Below are positions 29,059 to 37,596 of a stretch of 64,000 nucleotides of DNA, one piece after another. Below the pieces are notes generated by a model, which was given only the letters and a program-made list of their open reading frames with translations, was not told the DNA's origin and ran no database searches. The position numbers and the translations under genes are program-made. Position 1 is the first letter of the stretch. The number at the start of each line of letters is the position of its first letter. This stretch comes from Amarobacillus sp046328225 (GTDB lineage Bacteria; Chloroflexota; Dehalococcoidia; Tepidiformales; Tepidiformaceae): positions 21,331 through 85,330 of the forward strand of contig JAXLWZ010000017.1 in assembly GCA_046328225.1 (NCBI GenBank), written 5' to 3'.

Positions 29059-29478
29059 ATGCTGCAGCCACGCCGAGTCAAGCATCGCAAGCAGCACCGC
29101 GGCCGCCGCGCCGGCGAAGCCATCGCCGGCAACTACGTCGCCTTTGGCGAATACGGCCTCCAGGCCGAAGGCGCCGCCTGGATCGATTCGCGCCAGATCG
29201 AAAGCTGCCGCCGCGCCATGACCCACGAAATGAAGCGCGGTGGCAAAGTCTGGATCCGCATCTTCCCGGACAAGCCTGTGACCGCGAAGCCGGCCGAGAC
29301 CCGCATGGGTTCCGGCAAGGGCGCGCCCGATAAGTGGGTGGCCGTCGTCAAGCCGGGCCGCATCCTCTTCGAAATCGCCGGCGTCCCCGAACCAGTCGCC
29401 CGGGAAGCGCTTCGCCTCGCCTCCCACAAGCTGCCGATCGGAACCAAGATCGTCCAGCGCGCCGAGTCGGTGGTATAG
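29059..29478 (+). CDS. rplP: 50S ribosomal protein L16
   Basis: L16 helps position the A-site tRNA and completes 50S assembly. It is 139 aa from the ATG at 29059, beginning LQPRRVKHRKQHRGR. Diagnostic stretches are RIFPDKPVTAKPAETRMGSG and GAPDKWVAVVKPGRILFE. An upstream frame extension lies inside rpsC and was not used. Confidence 0.97.
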   Translation: MLQPRRVKHRKQHRGRRAGEAIAGNYVAFGEYGLQAEGAAWIDSRQIESCRRAMTHEMKRGGKVWIRIFPDKPVTAKPAETRMGSGKGAPDKWVAVVKPGRILFEIAGVPEPVAREALRLASHKLPIGTKIVQRAESVV

Positions 29479-29480
29479 CC

Positions 29481-29696
29481 ATGGCCGAACGCAAAGCCGA
29501 AGAAATCCGCCGCTGGAACAACGAGCAGCTCGACCGCGAGATTGGCGAAGCCTATCGCGCGCTCTTCACGCTCCGCTTCCAGCATGCCAGCCGCCAGCTG
29601 CAGAACTACCGCGAACTGCGCAACGCAAAGCGCCGCATCGCACGCCTGCGCACCATTCGCCGCGAGCGCGAGCTCCAGGTCGCCGGGGAGGAATAG
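29481..29696 (+). CDS. rpmC: 50S ribosomal protein L29
   Basis: L29 is a small helical-hairpin protein beside the tunnel exit next to L23. It is 71 aa from the ATG at 29481. Typical residues are RWNNEQLDREIGEAYRALF and RFQHASRQLQN followed by RRIARLRTI. It is 2 bp from rplP and 2 bp from rpsQ. Confidence 0.94.
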   Translation: MAERKAEEIRRWNNEQLDREIGEAYRALFTLRFQHASRQLQNYRELRNAKRRIARLRTIRRERELQVAGEE

Positions 29697-29698
29697 CC

Positions 29699-30028
29699 AT
29701 GGGAGATCAACGTGTCCTCCAGGGCACCGTCGTCAGCGACAAGATGGATAAGACCGTCGTCGTCACCGTCGTGCGCCACAAGAAGCACCGCCTCTACCAC
29801 AAGGTCATGTCGCTCACCAAGCGCTACAAGGCCCACGACGAGACGAATGCCTGCCGCCTCGGCGACGTCGTTCGCATCCAGGAATGTGCCCCCTACTCCA
29901 AGGAGAAGCGCTTCCGCGTGATCGAAGTCCTCACCCGCGGCGATGTCGCCGATGTCGCCCCGCGCACCATCGGCCAGGACATCGAACAGACCACGCAGGT
30001 CGCCCCCAAGTCGGAGGTGCAAGCGTGA
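29699..30028 (+). CDS. rpsQ: 30S ribosomal protein S17
   Basis: S17 is an OB-fold protein of the 30S body. It is 109 aa, longer than the usual 80-90 because of an acidic and polar C-terminal tail. Core motifs are LQGTVVSDKMDKTVVV, ETNACRLGDVVRI and ECAPYSKEKRFRV. Its TGA overlaps the rplN GTG (GTGA). Confidence 0.95.
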   Translation: MGDQRVLQGTVVSDKMDKTVVVTVVRHKKHRLYHKVMSLTKRYKAHDETNACRLGDVVRIQECAPYSKEKRFRVIEVLTRGDVADVAPRTIGQDIEQTTQVAPKSEVQA

Positions 30029-30396
30029 TCCAGCAGGAAACCCGCCTCAAGGTGGCCGATAACTCCGGCGCGCGCTCGCTCCTGTGCATCCGCGTGCTCG
30101 GCGGCACCCGCCGGCGCTACGCCCGCCCCGGCGACATCATCGTCGCCAGCGTGAAGGTGGCCCAGCCCAACTCCAACGTGAAGAAGGGCGACGTCGTCAA
30201 AGCCGTCGTCGTCCGCGTCACCAAGGAATACGGCCGCCCCGATGGCTCCTACATCCGCTTCGATGAGAACGCCGCCGTGCTCCTCGCCAACGACGGCGAA
30301 AATCCCCGCGGCACCCGCATCTTCGGGCCCGTCGCCCGCGAACTGCGCGACCGCAACTTCATGAAGATCGTCTCCCTCGCGCCGGAGGTGCTGTAA
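30025..30396 (+). CDS. rplN: 50S ribosomal protein L14
   Basis: L14 forms an intersubunit bridge and is the docking site of the silencing factor RsfS. It is 123 aa from the GTG at 30025, preceded by GGAGGTG. It reads IQQETRLKVADNSGARSLLC, then RPGDIIVASVK and NPRGTRIFGPVARELR. The TAA overlaps the ATG of rplX by one base. Confidence 0.96.
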   Translation: MIQQETRLKVADNSGARSLLCIRVLGGTRRRYARPGDIIVASVKVAQPNSNVKKGDVVKAVVVRVTKEYGRPDGSYIRFDENAAVLLANDGENPRGTRIFGPVARELRDRNFMKIVSLAPEVL

Positions 30397-30713
30397 TGCC
30401 AGCGAAGATCAAGCGCGGCGATAACGTCGTCGTCATCGCCGGCAAAGACAAAGGCAAGCGCGGCACCGTCCGCCACGTCGATACGAAGGACAACCGCGTC
30501 ACCGTCGAAGGCGTGAACATCATCAAGAAGCACCAGCGCGCCCGCCAGCAGGGACAGCAGTCCCAGATCATCGAGCGCGAAGCGCCCCTGCACGTGAGCA
30601 ACGTCATGCTCATCGACCCGAACAACGGCCAGCCCACCCGCGTCGGATTCCGCCGCCGCGAAGATGGCACCTTCGTTCGCGTCGGCAAGCGCAGCGGAGA
30701 GGACATCGAATAA
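30396..30713 (+). CDS. rplX: 50S ribosomal protein L24
   Basis: L24 is an early assembly protein with a KOW motif. It is 105 aa: KIKRGDNVVVIAGKDKGKRG is the KOW stretch, followed by VEGVNIIKKHQRA and APLHVSNVMLIDP. It shares one base with rplE (TAATG). Confidence 0.96.
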   Translation: MPAKIKRGDNVVVIAGKDKGKRGTVRHVDTKDNRVTVEGVNIIKKHQRARQQGQQSQIIEREAPLHVSNVMLIDPNNGQPTRVGFRRREDGTFVRVGKRSGEDIE

Positions 30714-31258
30714 TGCCGCCGCGATTGAAGGAAAAGTACGACAGCGAAGTCCAGTCCGCCCTCAAGCAGCAGTACAACTACGCCAACGTCATGCAGATCC
30801 CGAAGCTGACGAAGGTCGTGGTCAACATCGGCATGGGCGAAGCCCTCACCGATGCCAACGCCCTGGACAAGGCCGCCGATGAAGTCGCCGCCATCACCGG
30901 GCAGAAGCCGCTGATCAACCGCGCCAAGCGCTCGATCGCGAACTTCCGCCTGCGCGAAGGCAACCCCATCGGCGTCTCCACCACGCTGCGCGGCCCGCGC
31001 ATGTACGAGTTCCTGGACCGCCTGGTCAGCGCCGCGCTCCCGCGCATCCGCGACTTCCAGGGCCTCAACCCCAACGCCTTCGATGGCCGCGGCAACTACA
31101 GCCTCGGCCTTCGGGAGCAGCTCATCTTCCCCGAAATCGACTACGACAAAGTCGACAAGGTGCGAGGGCTGCAGGTCACCATCGTCACGACGGCGAAGAC
31201 GGATGAAGAAGGGCGCAAGCTCCTCGAACTCCTCGGCATGCCGTTCCGCAAGAACTAG
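30713..31258 (+). CDS. rplE: 50S ribosomal protein L5
   Basis: L5 binds 5S rRNA and bridges to S13. It is 181 aa. Conserved residues are MQIPKLTKVVVNIGMGEA, TGQKPLINRAKRSIANFRLR, and GRGNYSLGLREQLIFPEIDY near the end. It precedes rpsN by 11 bp. Confidence 0.97.
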   Translation: MPPRLKEKYDSEVQSALKQQYNYANVMQIPKLTKVVVNIGMGEALTDANALDKAADEVAAITGQKPLINRAKRSIANFRLREGNPIGVSTTLRGPRMYEFLDRLVSAALPRIRDFQGLNPNAFDGRGNYSLGLREQLIFPEIDYDKVDKVRGLQVTIVTTAKTDEEGRKLLELLGMPFRKN

Positions 31259-31269
31259 GAGGGACCACT

Positions 31270-31575
31270 GTGGCATCGAAGGGGATCGTCAACCGCGACC
31301 TTCGCCGCAAGGAGCTGAACGACAAGTTCGCCGCCCGCCGGGCCGCGATCAAGGAAGAGCTCCGTGCCTCCTGGGAGAACCCGGAGAAGGTCGACGAGCT
31401 GTACGCCCAGCTCCGCAAGCTGCCGCTCAACAGCAGCCCCACGCGGCTTCACAACCGCGACGTCATCACCGGCCGGCCCAAGGGCTATATCCGCAAGTTC
31501 GGCCTCAGCCGCATCACCTTCCGCGAACTCGCCCACAGGGGACTCCTCCCGGGGGTGACCAAGTCCAGCTGGTAA
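31270..31575 (+). CDS. rpsN: 30S ribosomal protein S14, long zinc-free form
   Basis: S14 is a head protein. It is 101 aa, the long (C-) form: it has no CxxC pairs, unlike the roughly 61-aa zinc form. It reads NRDLRRKELNDKFAARRAAI, then RDVITGRPKGYIRKFGLSRI and ends GLLPGVTKSSW. GTG start after GGAGGGACC. L36 and S4 in this same operon keep zinc ligands. Confidence 0.94.
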   Translation: MASKGIVNRDLRRKELNDKFAARRAAIKEELRASWENPEKVDELYAQLRKLPLNSSPTRLHNRDVITGRPKGYIRKFGLSRITFRELAHRGLLPGVTKSSW

Positions 31576-31606
31576 GTGCGAAAGCAAACGCCAGAGGGGT
31601 AATGCC

Positions 31607-32011
31607 ATGAGCATGAATGATCCTATCGCCGACATGCTGACCCGCATCCGCAACGCGGTGCTCTCCCGCCACGACGCGGTCACCATGCCGGCCTCGAAGA
31701 TGAAAGTCGCCATCGCGAACGTCCTGAAAGAAGAAGGCTTCATCAAGGATTTCGCCGTCCTCCCCGAAGAGGGGAAGCCCCAGCCCAGCCTGAAGGTCGA
31801 GCTCAACTACGGCGGCCGCAAGCAGCCCGTGCTCACCGGCCTCCAGCGCGTGAGCAAGCCGGGCCTGCGCGTCTACGTCCAGCGCAGCGAAATCCCGCGC
31901 GTCTATGGCGGCCTCGGCATCGCCATCCTTTCGACCCCGAAGGGGATCCTCACCGGGCAGGAAGCCCGCCGCCAGAACGTCGGTGGCGAGCTCCTCTGCT
32001 ACGTCTGGTAA
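31607..32011 (+). CDS. rpsH: 30S ribosomal protein S8
   Basis: S8 is a primary 16S rRNA binder; in Escherichia coli it represses the spc operon. It is 134 aa: NDPIADMLTRIRNA at the start, SKPGLRVYVQRSEIPRVYGG, and a C-terminal GIAILSTPKGILTGQEARRQ. It lies 31 bp after rpsN. Confidence 0.97.
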   Translation: MSMNDPIADMLTRIRNAVLSRHDAVTMPASKMKVAIANVLKEEGFIKDFAVLPEEGKPQPSLKVELNYGGRKQPVLTGLQRVSKPGLRVYVQRSEIPRVYGGLGIAILSTPKGILTGQEARRQNVGGELLCYVW

Positions 32012-32026
32012 GGGAGGCAGCACGCA

Positions 32027-32572
32027 ATGTCGCGCATCGGCCGCCAGCCAATCGCCGTCCCCGCCAACGTCGAAGTCACCCTCGGCGATGGGAACGCCAT
32101 CTCCGTCAAGGGCCCTCGCGGCGCCCTCGCCCGCCAGTTCCCGCCCGTGCTCACCATCGAGCGCGACGGCGCGAACCTCGTCGTCACCCGCCCCAGCGAT
32201 GACGGGCCCGTGCGCGCCCTGCACGGCCTCTCTCGCACCCTGCTCAACAACATGGTCACCGGCGTCACCACCGGTTTCACCAAGACCCTCGAAGTCCAGG
32301 GCGTCGGCTACCGCGCCCAGATGCAGGGTTCGAACCTGCAGCTCGCCCTCGGCTTCTCCCACCCCGTGATCGTCAACCCGCCCGCCGGCATCACCTTCGC
32401 CGTCGAAGGCCCGCGCGTGCTCATCAGCGGGAACGACAAAGAGCAGGTCGGCCAGGTCGCCGCCAACATCCGCAAGCTGCGTCCCCCCGAGCCGTATAAA
32501 GGCAAGGGCATTCGCTACCAGGGCGAACGCGTTCGCCGCAAGGCCGGCAAGGCCGGGAAGGTAGGCAAGTAA
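32027..32572 (+). CDS. rplF: 50S ribosomal protein L6
   Basis: L6 sits near the factor-binding region. It is 181 aa with two similar halves. It starts SRIGRQPIAVPANVEVTLGD; the second half has GVGYRAQMQGSNLQLALGFSH and ends PPEPYKGKGIRYQGERVRRK. It overlaps rplR by one base (TAATG). Confidence 0.97.
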   Translation: MSRIGRQPIAVPANVEVTLGDGNAISVKGPRGALARQFPPVLTIERDGANLVVTRPSDDGPVRALHGLSRTLLNNMVTGVTTGFTKTLEVQGVGYRAQMQGSNLQLALGFSHPVIVNPPAGITFAVEGPRVLISGNDKEQVGQVAANIRKLRPPEPYKGKGIRYQGERVRRKAGKAGKVGK

Positions 32573-32937
32573 TGGCGAAAGCAACTTCCACCCTCGCCCG
32601 CCACCGCCGCCACACGCGCGTGCGCAAGACCGTCTCCGGCACGACCCAGCGGCCGCGCCTGAACGTCTTCCGCAGCTCCGCGCATATCTATGCCCAGGTC
32701 ATCGATGACACCGCCGGCCGCACCCTCGCCGCCGCCAGTGACCTCGATACCGAGATCGCCGCCGCCACCAAAGGCAAGACGAAGACCGAACGCGCCCAGG
32801 CCGTCGGCAAGGCCGTCGCCGAACGCGCCAAAGCCAACGGCATCGAGCTCGTGGTCTTCGACCGCGGCGGCTACCAGTACCATGGCCGCGTGCAGGCTCT
32901 CGCCGATGCCGCCCGCGAAGCCGGATTGGGGTTCTAA
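32572..32937 (+). CDS. rplR: 50S ribosomal protein L18
   Basis: L18 binds 5S rRNA. It is 121 aa: RHRRHTRVRKTVSGTTQRPR, NVFRSSAHIYAQVIDD, and a C-terminal FDRGGYQYHGRVQALADAAR. Its stop abuts the rpsE ATG with no gap. Confidence 0.96.
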   Translation: MAKATSTLARHRRHTRVRKTVSGTTQRPRLNVFRSSAHIYAQVIDDTAGRTLAAASDLDTEIAAATKGKTKTERAQAVGKAVAERAKANGIELVVFDRGGYQYHGRVQALADAAREAGLGF

Positions 32938-33465
32938 ATGGCTGGAGAACGCGAACGCGATCGCGATCGTCGCGACCAGGGCGACGGCGGACCCGAGGAG
33001 CTGACCGAGAAGGTCATCTACATCAACCGCGTCGCCAAAGTCGTCAAGGGCGGCCGCCGCTTTAGCTTCAGTGCCCTCATCGTCGTCGGCGATGGGCACG
33101 GCAGCGTCGGCATCGGCCTCGGCAAGGCCAACGAAGTGCCCGAGGCCATCCGCAAGGGTGCCACCCTCGCGCGCCGCGGCATGGTCCGCATTCCCATGAA
33201 TGGCGGCACCATCGCCCACCCCCTCATCGCCGAATACAGCGCCGCCCGCGTCATGCTCAAGCCCGCCAGCCACGGTACCGGCGTCATCGCCGGCGGCGCC
33301 GTCCGCGCGATCATGGAATCCGCCGGCGTCACCGACGTCCTTGCCAAGTCCCTCGGCAGCCGCAACCCCATCAACGTCGCCCGCGCCACCATCCAGGGGC
33401 TCGGCGACCTGCGCGACCCCCGCGGCGCCCGCGAACGCCGCCTCGCCGTCGCCAGGGGGAGCTGA
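32938..33465 (+). CDS. rpsE: 30S ribosomal protein S5
   Basis: S5 guards decoding accuracy and the mRNA entry site. It is 175 aa. A charged N-terminal leader rich in Arg, Asp and Glu precedes the core EKVIYINRVAKVVKGGRRFS. GHGSVGIGLGKANEVPEAIR and VKPASHGTGVIAGGAVRA-like text (here MLKPASHGTGVIAGG) follow. It ends one base before the rpmD GTG. Confidence 0.97.
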   Translation: MAGERERDRDRRDQGDGGPEELTEKVIYINRVAKVVKGGRRFSFSALIVVGDGHGSVGIGLGKANEVPEAIRKGATLARRGMVRIPMNGGTIAHPLIAEYSAARVMLKPASHGTGVIAGGAVRAIMESAGVTDVLAKSLGSRNPINVARATIQGLGDLRDPRGARERRLAVARGS

Positions 33466-33466
33466 C

Positions 33467-33652
33467 GTGGCCACGCTGCGCATCACCTACACCAAGAGCG
33501 CCATCGGCTACCGGAAGGACCAGAAGGACACCATCCGCGCCCTTGGCTTCCGCCGTCTGAACCAGACCGTCGAGCACGAAGACAGCCCGGCCGTGCGCGG
33601 CATGATCCATGCCGTCACCCACCTCGTCACCGTGCAGGAGGACCAGGCATGA
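33467..33652 (+). CDS. rpmD: 50S ribosomal protein L30
   Basis: L30 is a small 50S protein. It is 61 aa from the GTG at 33467, in the usual slot between rpsE and rplO. It reads TLRITYTKSAIGYRKDQKDT, then LGFRRLNQTVEHEDSPAVRG. The stop overlaps rplO by 4 bp (ATGA). Confidence 0.95.
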   Translation: MATLRITYTKSAIGYRKDQKDTIRALGFRRLNQTVEHEDSPAVRGMIHAVTHLVTVQEDQA

Positions 33653-34128
33653 GCATCGGCGCCGATGAACTGCGCCCCAACGAAGGCGCCACCCACGCCA
33701 AGAAGCGCGTCGGCCGCGGCAATGGCTCCGGCCATGGCACCTACGCCACCCGCGGCCTCAAGGGCCAGAAAGCCCGCAGCGGCAAGAAAGCCCCCTACGA
33801 CGCCTTCGAAGGCGGCCAGTTCCCCACGTCCCGCAAGTACCACACCCTCCGCGGCTTCAACAACAAGTGGAAGGTCGAGTACCAGCCCGTGAACCTCGCC
33901 GCCCTCGACCGCTTCGAGGCCGGCGCCACCATCACCCCCGAAGACCTCCGCGCCGCCGGCATCCTCAAGCATGAGCGCCAGCCCGTGAAGATCCTCGGCA
34001 AAGGCGAGCTCGGCAAGAAGCTCACCATCTCCGCGCACGCCTTCAGCGCCAGCGCCAAAGACGCCATCGAAAAGGCCGGCGGCACCGCAACCGTCCTCGA
34101 ATACGAAAAGAGCCGGCGTCTCCGATGA
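33649..34128 (+). CDS. rplO: 50S ribosomal protein L15
   Basis: L15 is a late-assembly 50S protein with a long N-terminal extension. It is 159 aa: AKKRVGRGNGSGHGTYATRG is the family signature, followed by GGQFPTSRKYHTLRGF and the C-terminal VKILGKGELGKKLTI. It overlaps secY by 4 bp. Confidence 0.96.
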   Translation: MSIGADELRPNEGATHAKKRVGRGNGSGHGTYATRGLKGQKARSGKKAPYDAFEGGQFPTSRKYHTLRGFNNKWKVEYQPVNLAALDRFEAGATITPEDLRAAGILKHERQPVKILGKGELGKKLTISAHAFSASAKDAIEKAGGTATVLEYEKSRRLR

Positions 34129-35459
34129 GCGTCCAGGCCGCCCAGCGCCCGCGCCTGTTGCAGGCCATGGTCGACGCCTTCCGCCAGGAAGACGTTCGGC
34201 GGAAGCTCGTCTTCACGCTGGCGATGCTCGTCGTCTTCCGCTTCGTCGCGCACGTCCCGATCCCCAACGTCGATCGCACCGCGCTCGAAAACGCCTTTAA
34301 CAACAACTCCCTGCTCGACTTCCTGAGCATCTTCTCCGGCGGCGCCCTCCAGAACCTGTCCGTGGCCGCGCTCGGTGTGTACCCCTACATCACCGCCTCG
34401 ATCATCGTGCAGATTCTCACCCCGCTCGTGCCCTCCTGGCGCTCCCTCAGCGAAGAAGGCGAACAGGGCCGGCGCCGCCTCCAGGTCTATACCCACTGGC
34501 TCGCCGTGCCCATGTGCGCCGTCCAGGGCTATGGCCAGATCCTCTTCATCAATCAGCAGAGCGGCGGCAACGTCGTCCAGGACTTCGGCTTCCCCGATCA
34601 CACCCTGAGCACCTTCGCCACCCTGCTCACCCTCTGCGCCGGCACCATGTTCCTGGTCTGGCTGGGCGAACTCATCACCGAAAACGGCATCGGCAACGGC
34701 GTTTCCGTCCTCATCTTCGGCGGCATCGTCGCGCGCCTGCCCAGCCTCATCCCGAACATCTCCACCGAGTCCATCCTCGGCACCCTGGCCATCGTCGCGT
34801 TCGCCTTCGCCCTCATCTTCCTGGTCGTCTACTTCCAGGAAGCGACACGCCGCGTGCCCGTGCAATACGCCCGGTCCGCGTTCAGAGGCGGCAGAATGTA
34901 CCGGCAACAGGGGCAGAGCCACATCCCCCTTCGCGTCAACATGGCCGGCATGATCCCGCTCATCTTCGCCTTTTCGATCATGATCCTGCCCGCCACCTTC
35001 GCCTCGTACTTCACGAACTCCGGCGGCTGGGTTGAATCCATCGCCCGGTTCTTCGTGAAGAACTTCCAGGGTGGACGCGGCGGCAGCGGTACCGGCCCCT
35101 ACTGGCTCCTGCTGTTCGTGCTCGTTGTTGCCTTCACCTTCTTCTACACGATGGTGCAATACCAGCAGCAGCAGATCGCGAAGAACCTCCAGAAGCAGGG
35201 CGCGTTTATCCCCGGTATTCGTCCCGGGCCGCCGACCGAAGCCTACCTGCTTCGCGTCGTCACCCGCATCACCTGGGCCGGCGCGCTCTTCCTCGGGTTT
35301 GTCGCCATCCTGCCGTTCTTCATCGGCCTCGCGACGAATGTCCAGGCGCTCACCATTTCGAGCACCGGCTTCCTCATCGTCGTCGCCGTCGTCCTCGATA
35401 CCATGAAGCAACTGGAAGCACAGCTTCTCATGCGCAATTACGAAGGGTTCATTCGCTAA
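34125..35459 (+). CDS. secY: Protein translocase subunit SecY
   Basis: SecY is the channel of the general secretion system. It is 444 aa with ten predicted helices. Visible hallmarks are FRFVAHVPIPNVD near the first helix, the plug region SGGALQNLSVAALGVYPYIT, SLSEEGEQGRRR in a cytoplasmic loop and VQYARSAFRGGRMYRQQGQS in the ribosome-binding loop. It overlaps rplO, so its translation is coupled to ribosomal proteins. Confidence 0.97.
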   Translation: MSVQAAQRPRLLQAMVDAFRQEDVRRKLVFTLAMLVVFRFVAHVPIPNVDRTALENAFNNNSLLDFLSIFSGGALQNLSVAALGVYPYITASIIVQILTPLVPSWRSLSEEGEQGRRRLQVYTHWLAVPMCAVQGYGQILFINQQSGGNVVQDFGFPDHTLSTFATLLTLCAGTMFLVWLGELITENGIGNGVSVLIFGGIVARLPSLIPNISTESILGTLAIVAFAFALIFLVVYFQEATRRVPVQYARSAFRGGRMYRQQGQSHIPLRVNMAGMIPLIFAFSIMILPATFASYFTNSGGWVESIARFFVKNFQGGRGGSGTGPYWLLLFVLVVAFTFFYTMVQYQQQQIAKNLQKQGAFIPGIRPGPPTEAYLLRVVTRITWAGALFLGFVAILPFFIGLATNVQALTISSTGFLIVVAVVLDTMKQLEAQLLMRNYEGFIR

Positions 35460-35460
35460 C

Positions 35461-36099
35461 GTGTTCATCGTGCTGCTAGGGCCACCCGGTGCCGGAAAGG
35501 GCACGCAGGCGCAGCGCATCGCCACCGCGACGCAGCTCCTGCACATCTCCACCGGCGATATGTTCCGCGAAAACGTCAAGAACGAGACCGAACTCGGCAA
35601 GCTCGCCAAGACCTTCATGGACCGCGGCGACCTCGTGCCCGACGAAGTCACGATCAAGATGCTCCTCGAGCGCATCTCCCGCCCCGATGCCGCGAAGGGC
35701 GCCATGTTCGATGGCTTCCCCCGCAACGTCGTCCAGGCGAAGGCCCTCGATGAGGCCCTTGCCGCGCGCGGCGCGAAGATCGACCGCGCCCTCCTCATCA
35801 ACGTGCCCGATTCCGAGCTCGTCGCCCGCCTCGGCGGCCGCTGGATCTGCCGCGGGTGCGGCAAGCTCTACCACGAGCGCAATGACCCGCCGAAGGCCGC
35901 CGGCATCTGCGACGCCTGCGCCGGCGAGCTCTACCAGCGCGATGACGACCGCCCCGAGGTCGTCGCCTCCCGCCTCGAAAAGCAGAAGCCCCCGGCCGAC
36001 CTCATCGAGCACTACCGCAGCGCCGGCTCGCTCCGCGAGATCGACGGCCTGCGTTCCCTCGATGCCGTCACCGAGAGCCTCCTGGGGGCCATCGGCTAG
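35461..36099 (+). CDS. adk: Adenylate kinase
   Basis: This enzyme balances AMP, ADP and ATP. It is 212 aa with the P-loop GPPGAGKGTQ at 7-16 and the NMP-binding STGDMFRE at 30-37. The core also has GFPRNVVQA. The LID domain carries four cysteines (130, 133, 150, 153) for a structural zinc, the Gram-positive type. The GTG start lies one base after secY. The stop abuts map directly. Confidence 0.96.
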   Translation: MFIVLLGPPGAGKGTQAQRIATATQLLHISTGDMFRENVKNETELGKLAKTFMDRGDLVPDEVTIKMLLERISRPDAAKGAMFDGFPRNVVQAKALDEALAARGAKIDRALLINVPDSELVARLGGRWICRGCGKLYHERNDPPKAAGICDACAGELYQRDDDRPEVVASRLEKQKPPADLIEHYRSAGSLREIDGLRSLDAVTESLLGAIG

Positions 36100-36870
36100 A
36101 TGATCGAACTCAAGACCGAAGACGAGCTGCGCGTGATGCGCGAAGCTGGCCAGATCGTCGGCCAGACTCTCGCCCAGATCCGCGAAATGGTGCGCCCGGG
36201 GCTCAACCTCCTGGCCATCGAACAGTTCGTCCGCGATGAGTTCAAGCGCCACGGGGCGAAGGAAACCTTCTACCAGTACACCCCGGATAAGCGGCGCCAG
36301 CCGCCCTATCCCTCCAACATCTGCATCAGCATCAACGAGCAGCTCGTGCACGGCATCCCCACCGACCGGGAACTCCAGGAAGGCGACGTCGTCAGCCTCG
36401 ATCTCGGCGCCACCTACAAAGGCTTCGTCGGCGATGCCGCCATCACCGTCGGCGTCGGCACCGTCACCGCCGAGGCCTCGCGCCTGATGGAGACCACCGA
36501 GGAAGCCCTCTGGGAAGGCATCCGCGCCGCCCGCGCCGGCAACCGCCTGAACGACATCCGCGGCGCCATCGAGGACCGCATCCGCAAGAGCGGCTACTCC
36601 ATCGTGCGCGGCTATGGCGGCCACGGCGTCGGCCGCCGCATGCACGAAGAGCCCCACGTCGAAAACGTCCGCGGACGCTTCGCCGGCCCCCAGCTGCGGC
36701 CCGGCATGGTGCTCGCGCTCGAACCGATGGTCAACGTCGGCGGCCCCGATACCGAGGAGTGCGCGGACCGCTGGACTGTAAGAACGAAAGACGGTAGCTT
36801 GTGCTGTCATTTCGAGCATACAATCGCTATTCGCGAGGGGCGTGAGGCGGAAATCCTGACGCTCCCCTAG
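36100..36870 (+). CDS. map: Methionine aminopeptidase, type I
   Basis: It removes the initiator methionine from new proteins. It is 256 aa. Metal ligands fall in DLGATYKGFVGDAAIT (two Asp), GYGGHGVGRRMHEEPH (His), LALEPMV (Glu) and CHFEHTIAI (Glu). It sits in the usual adk-map order. The expected next gene, infA, is missing. Confidence 0.96.
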   Translation: MIELKTEDELRVMREAGQIVGQTLAQIREMVRPGLNLLAIEQFVRDEFKRHGAKETFYQYTPDKRRQPPYPSNICISINEQLVHGIPTDRELQEGDVVSLDLGATYKGFVGDAAITVGVGTVTAEASRLMETTEEALWEGIRAARAGNRLNDIRGAIEDRIRKSGYSIVRGYGGHGVGRRMHEEPHVENVRGRFAGPQLRPGMVLALEPMVNVGGPDTEECADRWTVRTKDGSLCCHFEHTIAIREGREAEILTLP

Positions 36871-36926
36871 GCGGTTGCGCCAACTCACGGGACAATCACA
36901 GGCAACGATCCCAGGAAAGCAGGTGT

Positions 36927-37073
36927 ATGGCGAAGAACGACGCAGGCATGGCAACCCCGGTGGCGAACACCCGCGCCGCCGCATCCCCGTGCCCCGCGTC
37001 CCGCTCGCTTCCCACGGCCCCGGGCGCGAGCCCATCAACCCCCGGTTTCATTCGCCGGCTTCGCCAGAATTGA
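36927..37073 (+). CDS. Small open frame in the infA slot, function unknown
   Basis: This 48-aa frame starts MAKNDAGMATPV with AGG upstream and ends FIRRLRQN. Only the first six residues recall IF-1, which often starts MAKKDA; none of the IF-1 beta-barrel motifs is present. Codon use is not convincing, being Pro, Ala and Ser rich. It could be an infA remnant, a leader peptide, or noise. The 36871-37083 spacer is otherwise empty. Confidence 0.25.
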   Translation: MAKNDAGMATPVANTRAAASPCPASRSLPTAPGASPSTPGFIRRLRQN

Positions 37074-37083
37074 GGACAGGCAC

Positions 37084-37197
37084 ATGAAGGTTCAGGCATC
37101 CGTCAAACCGCGCTGCGATAAGTGCAAGGTGATTCGCCGGCACCGCCGCGTCATGGTCATTTGCGAAAATCCCAAGCATAAGCAGCGGCAGGGTTAA
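37084..37197 (+). CDS. rpmJ: 50S ribosomal protein L36
   Basis: L36 is the smallest 50S protein. It is 37 aa: KVQASVKPRCDKCKVIRRHR, then VMVICENPKHKQRQG. Cys in CDKC with the later Cys and His form the usual zinc site. It follows GAGGACAGG and precedes rpsM by 3 bp. Confidence 0.96.
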   Translation: MKVQASVKPRCDKCKVIRRHRRVMVICENPKHKQRQG

Positions 37198-37200
37198 TCC

Positions 37201-37581
37201 ATGGCACGCATCTCCGGCGTCGACCTTCCCAACGACAAGCGCCTCGAAATCGCGCTCACGTACATCTTCGGCATCGGCCTCACCCGGTCCCAGGCGATCA
37301 TCGCCGCCACCGGCCTGAACCCCGATAAGAAGGCGCGCGAGCTCACCGATGAAGAAGCGCTCCGCATCCGCGACTTCATCGATAAGAACTACGTCGTCGA
37401 AGGCGACCTCCGCCGCGAGGTGCGCCAGAACATCGGCCGCCTCATCGAAATCAACTGCTACCGCGGCCAGCGCCACCGCCGGAACCTCCCCGTTCACGGC
37501 CAGCGCACCCGCACCAACGCACGCCAGAAGCGCGGCGCCCGCAAGACCGTGGCCGGCAAGAAGCGCGCAGGAAAGAAGTAA
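37201..37581 (+). CDS. rpsM: 30S ribosomal protein S13
   Basis: S13 is a head protein that bridges to L5. It is 126 aa, opening ARISGVDLPNDKRLEIALTY. It carries GIGLTRSQAIIAATG, a CYRGQRHRRNLPVHGQRTRT stretch and a Lys-rich tail. Confidence 0.97.
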   Translation: MARISGVDLPNDKRLEIALTYIFGIGLTRSQAIIAATGLNPDKKARELTDEEALRIRDFIDKNYVVEGDLRREVRQNIGRLIEINCYRGQRHRRNLPVHGQRTRTNARQKRGARKTVAGKKRAGKK

Positions 37582-37596
37582 GAGGCAAGCAAAGCA

